A DNA stretch of 64,000 nucleotides. Source: Zygnema cylindricum. Lineage: Eukaryota > Streptophyta > Zygnematophyceae > Zygnematales > Zygnemataceae. Both the position numbers and the translations under genes were made by a program. Where the stretch lies: positions 112,826 to 176,825 of the forward strand of contig JBBHKE010000454.1 in the NCBI GenBank assembly GCA_037447655.1. The letters are read 5' to 3'. Positions 33,397 to 44,780 of the stretch are shown piece after piece (the first letter of the stretch is position 1; every line of letters starts with the position of its first letter). The notes under the pieces are model-generated. The model was given only the letters and a program-made list of their open reading frames with translations, did no database searches and had not been told where the DNA came from.

Positions 33397-34473
33397 TGCA
33401 ACTTTGAGACCTCCATAGGACCTCAAAGTAAGCAGCTCACTCGAAGCCTCTAGGATAACCCTGACCCCTTTGTCTTTCAGCACGAATAACTACCACCCTG
33501 GAAAACAAAAACTTTGATCACCTTTACTTATGTGAAGAGAAGACTCCACTGAGTCGATAGCAAAAAGAATCTATGAGTTTGCTCCCCTGAGCAGTACGTT
33601 ATGGAGGGTCAAAGTTGACCTTTGTACATAAGCTCTCTTGGAGAGCGGGTCCTATCTACCAATTTTTCTAAGTCTTATCTCTCTCACAAACTCAATCTAC
33701 TGATGTACGGAACTAATCATCTTACTCTTCCGTAGACAGAAGTACAGCTGCTGATGTACTTTCTGTACGGATGTTGTACGACATGGCCTAAATGTCGACA
33801 CGTGGTATAACCAGATTTGCTCCCTTAATCCCTGGAGATACCGCGATTCAATGTCATTGTGCCACGTGTCATCCGATGTGGCAATGACCAAAAACCGCCG
33901 AAATCCTCTTCCGTGATCTCGACATTCATTCCGGCCGTCTGATTTAAATGCACAATAAATCATAGCCGTAATAAATACTTGCACGGTATTGGTTTCACTA
34001 TCGAAACAAATGCGCGGTACTTGTTTCTTGTCCGTACATTAATCCATACTTTTACATAAGCAAATATATGTATCCTGTAAATAGTGTATGTTAAATGAAT
34101 TTGTTAGCGTAGAAATGTTTATGTAATTATCAAACCGTATATAATATAACACTCGTCATAGACTAAATGGATAAAGCTACCGTCTACCGGCAGCTCTAAC
34201 GGCCGGTAGGTACTAGGATCAAATCCTAGTTGCGACAGCTCTACTTTTAGTAAATTTGTAAATCAACTAATTTACTACTATAAATCAACTAATCTACTAC
34301 CCGTAAATCTCAGGATAACATAGGCAACCATGGCTCTAGCTTCATCTCCGACTTTCAGTGACTGCAACAAGTGTGGGAGTTGAAGTGAGAAGTAAGAGGC
34401 AGACGGCCTCGGCTTCTTTTCTGTATTTTATTTTAGACTTATAAAATACTAAACTAACCATCAATTTTTTACA
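33397..34473 (-). repeat. 3' LTR of E7
   Basis: It starts TGCAACTTTGAGACC and ends ATTTTTTACA (plus strand). It contains the TGCTC-CCCT-GAGCA hairpin, GGTCAAAGTTGACC and the GTAC cluster. The tRNA-like segment (about 34158-34235) has a perfect T-arm (CTAGG/CCTAG) and an 8-bp anticodon-side stem. The loop hairpin is at 34328-34410. Confidence 0.9.
34158..34236 (+). ncRNA. tRNA-like module, antisense within E7 3' LTR
   Basis: An A-box-like AATGGATAAAGCTACCG is followed by CTACCGGC (34184-34191) pairing perfectly with GCCGGTAG (34202-34209), then the T-arm CTAGG-ATCAAAT-CCTAG (34213-34229). CTCTACTTTT follows. The counterpart in the 5' LTR (39590-39665) has CCAGG/CCTTG at the T-arm. Confidence 0.65.
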
Positions 34474-34499
34474 CTCCCCTTATTTTCTAGTCAATCTTC

Positions 34500-36045
34500 A
34501 ATTTTAGACCACACTTCTCCTTGCAGAAAATTAGCTTAGGGGAAGGCACAAGTTTGTTCATCATATCTGCTACCATCTTGCTATCTGGTCAGTACTCTAA
34601 ACTGATTATTTTGTTTTCTATTTTCTTTCTAACAAAGCTGAGTCTAATGTCCATGTGTTTGGCTTTAAAATGATGTTTGGGATTGGCAGAAATAGCAATT
34701 GCTGCTTGATTATCACAAAAAAAATTTTGCACACCACTTTTAAGGTGACCAAGCTCACCAAGCAAAGACTTGACCCACATCAATTCTTTTACAGCAGAGC
34801 AAGAGGCCATATACTCAGCCTCCATGGTAGATTGAGCAATAACCTTTTGTTGTTTGCTACTCCAACATCAAGCCCCATCACCCACATATAATACATATCT
34901 AGGAGTGCATCTCCTCATCGAAATATCATCGTAACTGGCCTCACTCCAAGTAGTGATGTCAGTATTCTCCCAACCCAAATGCAACCATAGATCCCTAGTT
35001 CCTATCAAATATTTAAGGACTCTCTTAGCTGCCTCCCAATCCCTCTTAGTGGGAGCATTTAGACTTCTACCTAGCAATCCTACAGCTGCAGCTAAATCAG
35101 GCCGTGTACAATTTATAAAATAGATTAGACTTCCCACTACTTGCTTGTAAGGAATAGTCTGCATGAACTTCTGTTATTCACAAGATAATTCTTTGTCTAA
35201 GACTATGACTCCTTCTTCCTCACTCCCCTCACTTCCCTTCTTTAACTCGATTGGAGTTGTACAACTATTAGCCTTATCCATCTGAAATTTTTCAAGCATG
35301 TTCGCTATTGCTTTTTTTTGAGTCAATCTTATAATCTTTCTTTTTCGATCTCTTTCTACTTGAATTCCCAAAATATATTTTGCTTCCCCCATATCCTTCA
35401 TTTCAAATCTCCCCTTAAGATGGATTTTTAGTTTATTAATTTTTTCCATTGATTTACTTAAAACAAGTAAATCATCAACGTAAATTGCAATAAATATAAC
35501 ACCTTCTTCATCTTCAAAAACATAAATTGAGTGATCTGAGCTCATCCGGATATATCCCAGACCGGTAAGAAACACATCAAGCTTCTTATTCCACTGTCGA
35601 GGTGCATGTTTCAAACCATAAAGGAATTTGATCAACCGACATACCTTACTCTCCTCTCCTTCCTCCACAAATCCTTCATGTTATCGCATAAATACCTCCT
35701 CTTCCAATTCTCTATGCAAAAAGGTTGTCTTGATGTCCATCTGGTGCACCTCCATGTCTTCCATTGCGGCTAGACTAAGAAGTATGCGGACGGAGGGAAA
35801 TCAGCCGACCAGGGCAAAGGTTTCCTTGTAGTCGATTCCTTCTTTATGTGTAAATCCTTTTGCCACTAGTTGGGCTTTGTAACGCTCAATGGTGTTATCC
35901 GGGTTCAGTTATAATTTGAAAACCCACTCACAACCGATTGGTTTTCGGTTAGGTGGACAGTCCACCAACTCCTAAGTATTGGCTGCCATAATTGAGGCCA
36001 TCTCCTCATTGATGGCTCTCTTCTACCGGTTCCTTTCTGGACAGG
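34500..36045 (-). pseudogene. E7 reverse transcriptase and RNase H, broken
   Basis: RNase H parts are at 34589-34825 (EAEYMASCSAVKELMWVKSL, DNQAAIAISANPKHH) and 34868-35164 (YFINCTRPDLAAAVGLLGRS, WLHLGWENTDITTW). RT parts at 35174-35668 include KFLYGLKHAPRQWNKKLD, the catalytic FIAIYVDDLLVLSKS, RFEMKDMGEAKYILGIQVER and the MLEKFQMDKANSCTTPIEL stretch. The FLHG-type motif lies near 35700 beyond a stop. It is the normal Ty1/copia layout with several frame breaks. Confidence 0.88.
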
Positions 36046-37458
36046 TTATCGCCTCTTTATAAGTTTGAGGTTCATTTTGATGAGATAGTTTGTTACCTTG
36101 TTATTAACCTGTTTTTCTTGCAATCTTTTGCTACTTCTCATTCCCCCCTCAAAATCTGTGGCCGAAATAGATGGTTCTCGTGGTTTCTTTCGAACAATCT
36201 TGGCTTCTCCCCTATCCCTTGATTTCGAAGCAATTTCCATCACACCTTCCACTTCGGGTAGAGTTGTCACTGGAGTTTCCACAGCTGAGTCTTTTTCGGT
36301 CTGATTTGTACCCGCAAGAATGTCATATTCTCTAAAACCTGGATAGTGAGGAAGCTCAAAGTCATCGGAATTTTCTGATTCAAATCTGATTTTTACTAAC
36401 TTTGTATACTTGAAGGGATTCACAGACTTTCCTTCATCCATAACTACTAGATGCTTTACTAAGATTATATATTCATTTTCTAGATCGTAAACTCTATATC
36501 TTTTAACATCCCCATCATATCCTAATAAGTATTCCGGTTTTCCTTTATGATCTAGCTTCCAATTAGACCGATCTGTATCTAGACTGAATACTTGACTGCC
36601 AAAAACCTTTAAGTGAGATATGTCTTGTTTTCGACTGGTCCATCCCTTATAAGGTGTTTGATCTTTTATAGCTGAGGTAAGAACTCTATTTTTGAGGTAA
36701 TTAGCGCAGTTCATTGCTTTTTCCCAGAACCTTTTTCCTATCTTCTTATCTGACAACATATTTCTAGCACTATCACTTAGTGTCCTATTTAATTGCTCAG
36801 CTACCCCATTCTGTTCCGGGTATTCTGGAATTGTCTTTTAGTGTTGAACTCCATCTTCCCTCAGAAAATCATCAAACTGGTTAGAAGTAAACTCTCCACC
36901 ATTGTCACTCCTTACTCTCTTGATTGGAGTTTCATGGAGTTTTTCGCTCCATGCTTTATATTGTCTAAAACAATCCTGAGCTTCTGACTTGTTTTTCAAA
37001 AAATACACCCTGGTATACCGAGACCAATCATTAGTTATAGTCATCATAAATCTCTTCTCCCTTGGTGACTGTACTTTTGCCGGTCCCCAAATATTTTTGT
37101 GTACTAAATCTATAATTTTTTCTCCCATATAGGTGGTTTTTTTGGGAAAGGGCAATCTGTGTGTTTTACCTTCAGCACACCCATTAGAATCACTTAGATT
37201 CTCACTCTCAATGAACTATAATCATTCCACCACTCCTATCTTTTTTATTTCTCTTAGCATATCTAGATTCACATGCCTAAGCCTCTTATGCCACATCATT
37301 ATATCATGAACACCAGCATAATAAAGTTTCTTCATTTCATTGTTTAAAATCAGCCTAAACATCCCTTGGCTACCTTTTTCAGCGGTTAAATAAACTTCTT
37401 TGTTAAAACTAGCAGTAAAGACTCCTTTCCTAGTGCTAGTATCAAAACCCTTCATCAA
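36046..37458 (-). pseudogene. E7 integrase, broken
   Basis: From N to C: GAG-pre-integrase MMWHKRLRHVNLDMLREIKK (37222-37458), the core ITNDWSRYTRVYFLKNKSEA with DNGGEFTSNQFDDFL (36838-37155), then KKIGKRFWEKAMNCANYLKN, ISHLKVFGSQVFSLDTDRSN, GYDGDVKRYRVYDLENEYI and the long linker to RT (36046-36759). The active-site aspartates are recognisable in ITNDWSR and RSDNGGE. A stop separates the core from its third acidic region (the QNGV-type box near 36800). Confidence 0.88.
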
Positions 37459-38842
37459 ATATTGTCGTAGAGATGAGGTTTTTGTTTAGCTCCGGTATAA
37501 ACAATACATCGGAGAATGTAACTATGTATGTCTTTCCTTCTACCAACACTTTCAGATCTACCGATCGTACAAGAGTAGTAGTGACTATCCTCCCATCCTC
37601 GTATTCTATCTCTACTGTGGGAATCTTTCTTATGTTAGTGAACAGGTGTTTATCCTTACACATGTGCATGGAGGCACCTGAATCTACAATCCAGCTTGCT
37701 TCACTTTTCAATCCACCGAAAGCACATTTCTGCTTTCGTGGAATTTCTACCTCGTTTTTCGCTTCCAACTCCTCATCCAATAAGAGCTCATTGTCCTAGT
37801 CTTCGGATTCCACCTCAAGTACTTGTGTCACAAGGGCCTTTTTCTTTCCTCTAAGGGTTCCATCGGTCTGCCCCTCCTTTAACCGAAGCTCGGTTTGCTT
37901 AGTGCACTCCGCCATATAGTGCCCTGGTTTCTTACAGAAATGACATAAACCCTTGGGAGCCTTTGGTCCGATCTCGTCAGTCTGATTTTTATGCTCCCCC
38001 CCTCCGTAATTTTTGACCGGTCTCCGGGAATCCCGCTTCCTCCAGTTGGTCCCAGCTGCCAAGGCTTGCCCACTCTTTCCTCCCCTTTTGGATCTCAATT
38101 GTATTCTCCCAAACGAGAATCATTCCTACCACTGAGTTCCATATCCATCTTGAGTCCGGCAAGTCCTGCACACGGTTGACTTTGTTCTCGAACACATCAG
38201 GTAACTTCATCAGTAGATAGTTTACCTTTTCTTCTCATTAAAATCTTTTCCATAACTCTCTAGCTCCATAGAAAGTGTAGCAAGCTCATTGCAAAAATCC
38301 AACATCTCCCCCCCTTTGTATACATACTCTTTAACATTCTGATCAGCCAACTGATACTGCTAAATCCTACCACTTCGGTACATCTTTTTTAGAGCCATCC
38401 AAAGATCGGATACCCTTTCTACCTGCAAATGAGGACATGCAAGTCCTTGAGTAAGATGGCGGAGGATGAAGTGCTTTGCCGCCATATTATTAAAGTCTAA
38501 GGTATCAGTATCATTCTCCTCGTTCCTCAGAATAGGTGACATGAATGCCGAACCAGTTGCTATTGGTGTGGTCGTCTCCTTCTCCTTTCTTTTGTCCACC
38601 ACCTCTCCTTCTTTTGTCTCCTTCATTGAAGATGGTTCTGCATCTCTAGTGAATTTGCCTCTTGTAAACCATAGAGATATCCGAAGACTGGATGGACGCC
38701 TCACCTGTCCACTCACTATTCCCCAAAATCGTTTCTCACATAGAGCTCCTGTCATCATACTTTCCAAGTATATGAAGCCAGCTCCATTGAATATGGGCAC
38801 CCTAGATGGTGGGCATATAACGTGCAATTGTGAGACTTCCAT
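37442..38842 (-). pseudogene. E7 gag and protease, gag starting inside the LTR
   Basis: An open frame of 160 codons (38360-38842) starts MEVSQLHVICPPSRVPIFNG. The ATG lies inside the LTR, and the frame crosses the LTR edge and primer site. The capsid-like region continues through RHLTQGLACPHLQVERVSDL. The knuckle CHFCKKPGHYMAEC is at about 37900-37950 and the protease WIVDSGASMHMCKDKHLF in the frame at 37442-37780. Frameshifts lie near 38240 and 37800. Confidence 0.88.
38808..38821 (-). promoter_or_regulatory. E7 primer-binding site (half tRNA-iMet)
   Basis: The minus strand reads GTTATATGCCCACC one base after the LTR end. It matches 12 of 14 bases of the complement of the initiator tRNA-Met anticodon stem-loop (GTTATGGGCCCACC), not the tRNA 3' end. 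This is the half-tRNA priming arrangement known for Drosophila copia and yeast Ty5. It overlaps the gag reading frame. Confidence 0.75.
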
Positions 38843-39897
38843 AGGACCTCAGAGTAAGCAGCTCACACGAAGCCTCTAGGATAACCCTAACCCCTTTGTC
38901 TTTCAACACGAATAACTGCCACCCTGGCAAACAAAAACTCTGATCACCTCCATCCATGTGAAGGCAAGACTCCCCTGAGTCGATAGCAAAAAAAATCTCT
39001 GAGTTTGCTCCCCTGAGCAGTAAGTTATGGAGGGTCAAAGTTGACCTTTTGTATAGAAGCTCTCTAGGAGAGAGGGTCCTATCTTTCACTTTTTCTTAGT
39101 CCTATCTCTCTCACAAACTCTATCTACTGATGTACGAAACTAATCATCTTACTCTTCCGTACGGAGAAGTACAGCTGCTAGTGTACTTCTGTACGGATAC
39201 TGTACGACATGGCCAAAATGTCGACACGTGGTATATCTGGATTTTCTCCCTTAATCCTTGGAGATGCCAGGATCTAATGTAATTTTGCCACATGTCATCC
39301 GATGTGGGGATGACCAAAAACCGCCGAAATCCTCTTCCATGATCTCGGCATTCATTCTGAACGTCTGATTTAAATGTAGATTAAATTGTAGCCGTAGTAA
39401 ATACTTGCGCGGTATTGGTTTCACTATCGAAAAAAATGCGCGGTACTTGTTTCTTGTCCGTACATTAATCCGTTCTTTTACATAAGCAAATCTATGTATC
39501 CTGTAAATAGTTTCCGTTAAATGAATTTGTTAGCGTAGAAATTGTTATGTAATTATCAAACCGTATATAATCTAACACTTGTCATAGACTAAATGGATAG
39601 ACCTACCGGCTACCGGCAGCTTTGACGGTCAGTAGGTACCAGGATCAAATCCTTGTTCTGACAGCTCTACTTTTAGTAAATTAGTAAATCAACTAATTTA
39701 CCACTGTAAATCAACTAATCTACTACCCGTAAATCTCAAGATAGTATAGGCAGCCATGGCTCTAGCTTCATCTCTGACTTTCAGTAACTGCAACAAGTGT
39801 GGGAGTTGAAGAGAGAAGTTAGAGGCAGACGGCCTCGGCTTCTTTTCTGTATTTAATTTAGACCTAGAAAATACTAAACTAATCATCAATTTCTACA
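38823..39897 (-). repeat. 5' LTR of E7
   Basis: It runs from TGCAATTGTGAGAC to CAATTTCTACA. Hairpins seen are GACTC-CCCT-GAGTC (38968-38981), TGCTC-CCCT-GAGCA (39006-39019), GGTCAAAGTTGACC and CTCTC-TAG-GAGAG. They are followed by the GTAC cluster, the tRNA-like segment and the loop hairpin (39757-39840). Confidence 0.9.
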
Positions 39898-40223
39898 CAC
39901 CATGCTCCGGCTGCCCCTTTTAGAAGACCACCTGCGTAGTGAATCTTCTCATGGTCCGATAGGCTAGGAAAATTCTCGAGATAATTCGCAATGGAGAACA
40001 ACCACGCATCGAGGTTCCTGTGCCTGGCCGGGTCAAACTCGTCAGGAAGTCTTAACTTTGGTCTCGTGAAGTCACTGTGCATGCCTCCATGAGGTGGTTC
40101 ACCAAGCCGAGATTCCAAGGTTACGATGGTGTTGCTCAGTTGAGCATTCTGCAATCTATCGTTTTCTAACTGCTGAAAAACTTGCGCTGACATTTCCGTG
40201 ATGGATACTTCGTGTTCTCCCAT
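39898..40223 (-). pseudogene. G1 gag N-terminal part
   Basis: Starts MGEHEVSITEMSAQVFQQLE, followed by a coiled-coil-like segment and then KLRLPDEFDPARHRNLDAW and GGLLKGAAGAW. That is the conserved entry to a Ty3/gypsy capsid domain. It is cut by E7 exactly after GAW, and the remainder is at 32490-33396. The start sits 35 bases after the LTR/primer-site region. Confidence 0.85.
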
Positions 40224-40243
40224 GCTATGGAGTCACGAGGGAA

Positions 40244-40257
40244 GGGCTCCGATTCCA
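40244..40257 (-). promoter_or_regulatory. G1 primer-binding site (tRNA-iMet 3' end)
   Basis: TGGAATCGGAGCCC on the minus strand, one base after the LTR end, matches the usual plant initiator-Met primer site TGGTATCAGAGCC at 11 of 13 positions. Unlike the copia elements here, the gypsy element uses the ordinary tRNA 3' end. Confidence 0.75.
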
Positions 40258-40258
40258 G

Positions 40259-40709
40259 TGTAAAAGGGCCAAAATAACCACAATACACCACAATGCACAA
40301 CGGCAGGACTCCTAGGATCTTCCCGTAGCAACAGCAAGCATACACAACACTCACAGATAATGGTTAAGCTTTATTAATCGGAAGAAAGATTACAAGTTGA
40401 AAGCTCGCTGCAAAGGACTACACGAAGAGTGTCTTGTTCACTAAGTTTACTTCCCTATTTAAACTAACTAGCCGCTAGTGAACCTAGTACTATCCAATTG
40501 TACACGTGGACCTCCACGGTCAACCGAGGTCCATCCAAACTATCTTTTCTAGAACTATGTAGTTCAATCCAATCTGCGGCGTTGCTATGCTGCTACGCTG
40601 CGTTGCTACGCTGCGTTGCTACGCTACACTTCTAAGTTGCTACGTTGCTCTGTGGCGCTACTTTGGAGCCGCAGCTGCGTTGCTCTGGAACCGCAACTAT
40701 AGCAACCTC
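40259..40709 (-). repeat. 5' LTR of G1
   Basis: 451 bp, TGTAAAAGGGCC to CGCCTCTAACA on the plus strand. Near its right end are tandem variants of GCTGCGTTGCTAC (about 40575-40625). It has none of the copia LTR hairpin or tRNA-like modules. Confidence 0.7.
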
Positions 40710-40750
40710 GCCTCTAACAATGTTGTACACTTTTTTGTAACCTGTAACAA

Positions 40751-41509
40751 TAGCCCATACAATATGCATATTTTATGTATAACATACAATATGACCTTAA
40801 AACCCCTATTGTATGGGTCGCAAAATGAAAAAAAGAAGGTAACAGGGTTGAGTTACACATTGATCGATAGAGAATTAAACATCATGTCTAAATTTTGAAA
40901 AACATTCGGACAATTTATTTTTTGTGAGTTTTGAGGTATTTTTAAATTAAACTCTCAAATTTTGGACGATTGGACGGTTGTTGATCAAAGTAGCGATCTA
41001 AGAAGATCACATAAAAAGCCCATCATACAACTTACGATAAGACTATCTGTCATATTAATGTCTGCAATTTTGAAGGCCACACTAAATAAAGCCTCAAATT
41101 GACCATACAAGCAGTATGGGACTATAAAAAACTATATTTCACACTGCCAAAAATATTACCAAAACTTACCCGTTGGTGGCTCGAAAAACACTTTAGCGCT
41201 TTCTCCCTTTCCCAAAAAACAATGAACTCTCCGTAGAAATTTCACAGTAGATATTTTGTTTTGTTAGCTTGTCCGCTTTTTTTTTTTCGGGTTTTCTTTC
41301 CCGCAAAATATCATCCTACGCCGTGAGTATTCTCTTAAAAATATCGTCCGGCGGCCTGCGTTGTACTATGATCATACGTCAGATTCGTAAGTACGTTCAG
41401 AGTGTGCACAACGCACACACATACAGTATGCGTACTCTACGTGAGTTTTGTGCCAAGTTTTGTGCGCCTACCAAAGGCCTGCCATAAAAACGCCTACTTG
41501 TAAACTATG
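40751..41509. repeat. dispersed repeat related to the hAT-like MITE at 45681
   Basis: The segment 40751-41090 matches 45712-46010 (CCATACAATATGC, GTAACAGGGT, GATCAAAGTAGCGATCTAAG). A right terminus CGCCTACTTGTAAACTATG ends at 41509. The left terminus is missing and 41100-41480 is extra sequence. It is a partial or interrupted copy with no coding region. Confidence 0.6.
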
Positions 41510-41908
41510 GTCTGCAACACTTTTATTTACATGTGGCTACCGCAATTTTGTTACCGTAAACGTTCGCTGGCCGTGTGAATTGCTAATTTTATTAATGACG
41601 GTCGACACTCGCAAGCGCAGCAAAAGTTTAAGCGGTTGAAACAATATTTTGAAAGTCAAAGTTGTTCAACCGATTGATCGGTCAAATTTAGACTCAATGG
41701 TACTTTACTTTTACCAATGTGTACTTCAAACGTATAATTTTTGACAAAATGACGTAAGTGATTGTGCTTAACCAAAACAGTCACATCCATGATCAATTTC
41801 CTAAACATATGTTGTTGCGTATTAAGATCATGCACGATGTACGAATGTACCACATTCTTAAAACACGGTATCACAAAAGGTATGTGTTAAAATGTGTATT
41901 ATTATAGC

Positions 41909-43645
41909 ACAGTTGTTCAAATCCTGCGATTTTTTCCTTTTTTTTGATTTTTGCTTATAATTCGTGACTTTTGAAAAAATTGCAAAAAAGAGAAGAGTAC
42001 TTTCTGTCAAGTAAACTGAACGAAAAATTTACAGAAATGTACGTACTTTGACGAAATGATGCGTTGCACTTCTTAGTATTTCACGTCCGGTAAATTGAAC
42101 AAGAAATTTACGGAAAATGTATGGAATTTTACCGAAAATATACGGACTTTTACGAAAAAAGTTGTGCAGTGTTGCACCATTTGCGCGCGATAAGTTTGAA
42201 TTATGTACGATAATCTTCGTCATTTTTTTTGGAAGAAGTCGCCATGAAAACATATCTTCAAGGAAGCCTCGATTACCGACGCCACGGAAGTGGTTAGTGA
42301 AACTACCGTTCAAGTTTTTGTCGAAGCAGTCACAAACCTCGACATAAACAACCATGCCTAAAAATCGAAGAGAGGAGTGGGAGCACATTAAGGCTCCAGA
42401 CGATGGGATTATTGTAGCCAACCGATTATGTGTCTATATTTAGTGTACCTTCGAATATATCGCTCAACCCATTAGGATCAAAAATCATCTTCTAGGAAAT
42501 GTCAAGAGTGGAGGGATTAGAGCTTACACAATGTGTCTAGCCGAGGTGAAGGAGGAGTTTAGTGCTTCTGAAAACGAAAAATAGACTAATTCCTCTCAGC
42601 TAATTCCTCTCAAAAACGTGTACACTACAATATGGATGAACTCACCTGCATTTTTCCACCGATAACCAAATCTAGGAAAGGTAGGGAAAAAACAAAATCA
42701 TATGCAAAAAAGATGTCAGCGTGGAAATGGCGGCAACAGTTTGGGTCTACCACTCCTATCTTGAAGAAGGTAGCAATACAAATGCGTGGAAATGGTGGTA
42801 ACAGTTTGGGTCTACCACCCTTATCTTAAAGAAGGTAGCAATACAAATACTTGCACAATGCACAGCTGCCACCTCTTGTGAGCGAAATCGGTCAACATAT
42901 GACCATATTCACTGTAAGAAAAGAAATAGGGTAACGGCTAAAGGGGCTAATGATCTATTATGGTTCTTCACTAATCTCTCACTGTTAAAGAAGACTAGGG
43001 ATGTCAACTATGAAGAGAACATGATAGCATGCGAAGAAGAGGAAGGGGAGGTAGGAGAAGAGGATTTGGATGAAGACATGATGGACTTAAATGTAGGGGA
43101 AGAAGGTTTAGAGTAAAGATAGATTAAGGAGATATATGTTTTTTTTTTTTGGTTCAATGTGAATGTTTATTTTTAAATTATTAACCTATTATGTCATGCC
43201 ATGCTGAATGTTGAAAAATGTGATTTGTATATTATCTCTACTTACTTTTTTTCCAGTCGTATGCTCTCTGAGAGATAGAGAGAGAAGGCCATGGCTGGCT
43301 ATCAGATTGTTTAGGAAAGAAAGAACATATAACTTTGACAATGAAGCTGGTCTTATAGGTTGCCATAATAGCGTGCCTAACATTCGTCTATAACTAGTTG
43401 ATGTAGAAATTTTGATACACACACCAAGAGTGATAATTATTCAAATACAAAGAATGTTTAGCGCTCATTTAACGGAAATGTACAAACTGCGATACATGCA
43501 AAATTCAATTTTTTTTACATGTACGGAATAGTATGGATATAAAATCATTAAAGATTTTAACGATTTTTTCAAATTGTTCAATGGGTAACTTAAGTATAAT
43601 TTGCACGTTTGAATCGTGCGTAAAATTCTGTTTGAATTACTATAC
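41909..43645 (+). mobile_element. hAT element with broken transposase
   Basis: Flanked by a perfect 8-bp duplication ATTATAGC (41901-41908 and 43646-43653). The left end ACAGTTGTTCAAATCC and right end TTTGAATTACTATAC are imperfect inverted repeats. The subterminal regions match the non-autonomous element at 58484-58968. It contains transposase remnants at 42354-43116. Confidence 0.82.
42354..43116 (+). pseudogene. hAT transposase relic (BED finger and dimerisation ends)
   Basis: The N-part (42354-42584) reads MPKNREEWEHIKAPDDGII and, after one stop, IRIKNHLLGNVKSGGIR, resembling a BED-type zinc-finger region of hAT transposases. The C-part (from 42714) contains WKWRQQFGSTTPILKKVAI and, in another frame, CTAATSCERNRSTYDHIHCK followed by KRNRVTAKGANDLLWFF. 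That is the conserved hAT C-terminal dimerisation motif. It ends in an acidic tail at 43114-43116 (TAA). The catalytic centre is deleted. A 65-bp tandem duplication (42719-42783 and 42784-42848) shifts the frame. Confidence 0.85.
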
Positions 43646-43653
43646 ATTATAGC

Positions 43654-44459
43654 GTCAATGATTTTTTCGCCACTTTTAACATCTTTCTTCGTGCGCATTG
43701 TTGTAATTTATAAAATCTTTATTTCAATAAATAGAGGTAAAAATAACTTAGATTATTTTTCTAAGTGTTCTACTGTAATACTTACCTTCATTAGCGTTAC
43801 AGTAGCAAAAAGTACAGTAGAGGGTATTGTACTTTTACAGGGACACGTGTCGGCAAAAGAACGTATGCAAGTTTTTCGGAGTGGCGTCGACAGTCAGCCA
43901 CACGCGTCACGCAGTTGATGATATGATTCATAAGATCGAACGAACGGGATCTGAACCGGGTATTCCGGAAATAAATGGTACAGTTCGACGGTACCATCGT
44001 CGATTGAATTTGTTCCAACGAACGCGATTCACCTGGGACCAGAAGCGTGATTCACGAAGGACCACAAGCGTGATTCGCGTGGGACCACAAGTGACGAAGC
44101 ACTTAGGTGTTTCGTACTACACGACCACATTCGGCTGGATTTTAGCGACTCTGGCTGACTAAGCATTTGGAACGTTTTGTGTACGGTTGGAACGTTTTGT
44201 GTACGGTTCAATATCTGGAAATATCTCAATAACATTTTTTTGTATTTTAGTGTAATAAAAAATAGTGTTCCATTAAGCTGGATTTTAGAAAGTAATAATT
44301 AGGGTTTTGAGGTATAGTGACGTACAGGTAGGATGCGTTGTCGTTAGTCAGGATAATAACCGTATTAACGGTTACCCGAATTAGTGTAGATCAGTAGATA
44401 CACACTGTGAGTCTATAACTTAAGACTTAGCCAATTTTGTAGTATCCAGTATTGGGAAT
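43654..44459. other. unassigned interval with short tandem repeats
   Basis: There is a 9-bp inverted repeat (CTACTGTAA / TTACAGTAG, about 43770-43806), a 23-bp tandem repeat in three copies (GCGTGATTCACGAAGGACC type, 44015-44090) and a tandem duplication of GGAACGTTTTGTGTACGGTT (44168-44208). A 111-codon open frame spans the repeats but matches nothing I know, so I do not call it a gene. Confidence 0.5.
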
Positions 44460-44780
44460 ATGATTTTCTAGGGGCAGTTTTTGGGAAACTTCCAGACATC
44501 ATATCTTATGGTTTACTGAGTCAATTAGGCTGCAATTTTGGTAATTGTCAGTTTCTTGTATTGTTTATCACTGTTGCAAATTTGAAGCATTTTGGCTTCC
44601 TGAGTCATATTTTGTGTCTGTTCAAAGTTTGGTGTTGAGTAGGTACTTTGATAGTTTCCACTGTTTTCATGTCTACTTCCACTACTACTGCTGGTTCTCC
44701 TCCTGCAACGGTGGTCGTAGAACAACACGCACATGTCCTTTATTTCACCATCGCGACAGTCAAATACGTTACTTGGTAGG
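44460..44780 (+). pseudogene. 5' leader and gag start of another retroelement family
   Basis: The leader (from CAGTTTTTGGGAAACTTC) precedes ATG at 44669, which opens MSTSTTTAGSPPATVVVEQH. The same leader and a similar start (MSTYTTIAAPPPAPVVLEQ) occur on the minus strand at 63731-64000. The coding part fades after about 44780. Confidence 0.6.

Larger units (their letters stand above)
33397..39897 (-). mobile_element. Ty1/copia element E7, complete, nested in gypsy gag
   Basis: 6501 bp. The LTRs are 33397-34473 (1077 bp) and 38823-39897 (1075 bp), and their readable parts look roughly 90% alike by eye. The target copies are CACGA (33392-33396) and CACCA (39898-39902), one mismatch. The insertion point splits a gypsy gag codon: the gypsy frame resumes on the other side with no base lost if one target copy is removed. 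The internal order is gag, protease, integrase, RT, RNase H. Multiple stops show that it is inactive. Confidence 0.92.
32490..40709 (-). mobile_element. Ty3/gypsy-type element G1, truncated and split by E7
   Basis: The 5' LTR (40259-40709), a primer site for initiator tRNA-Met, gag N-part (39898-40223) and gag C-part plus protease (32490-33396) are present. E7 (33397-39897) interrupts gag. Sequence beyond the protease is absent: it joins the copia relic E6 at about 32486. RT, RNase H, integrase and the second LTR are not in the window. Confidence 0.8.
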
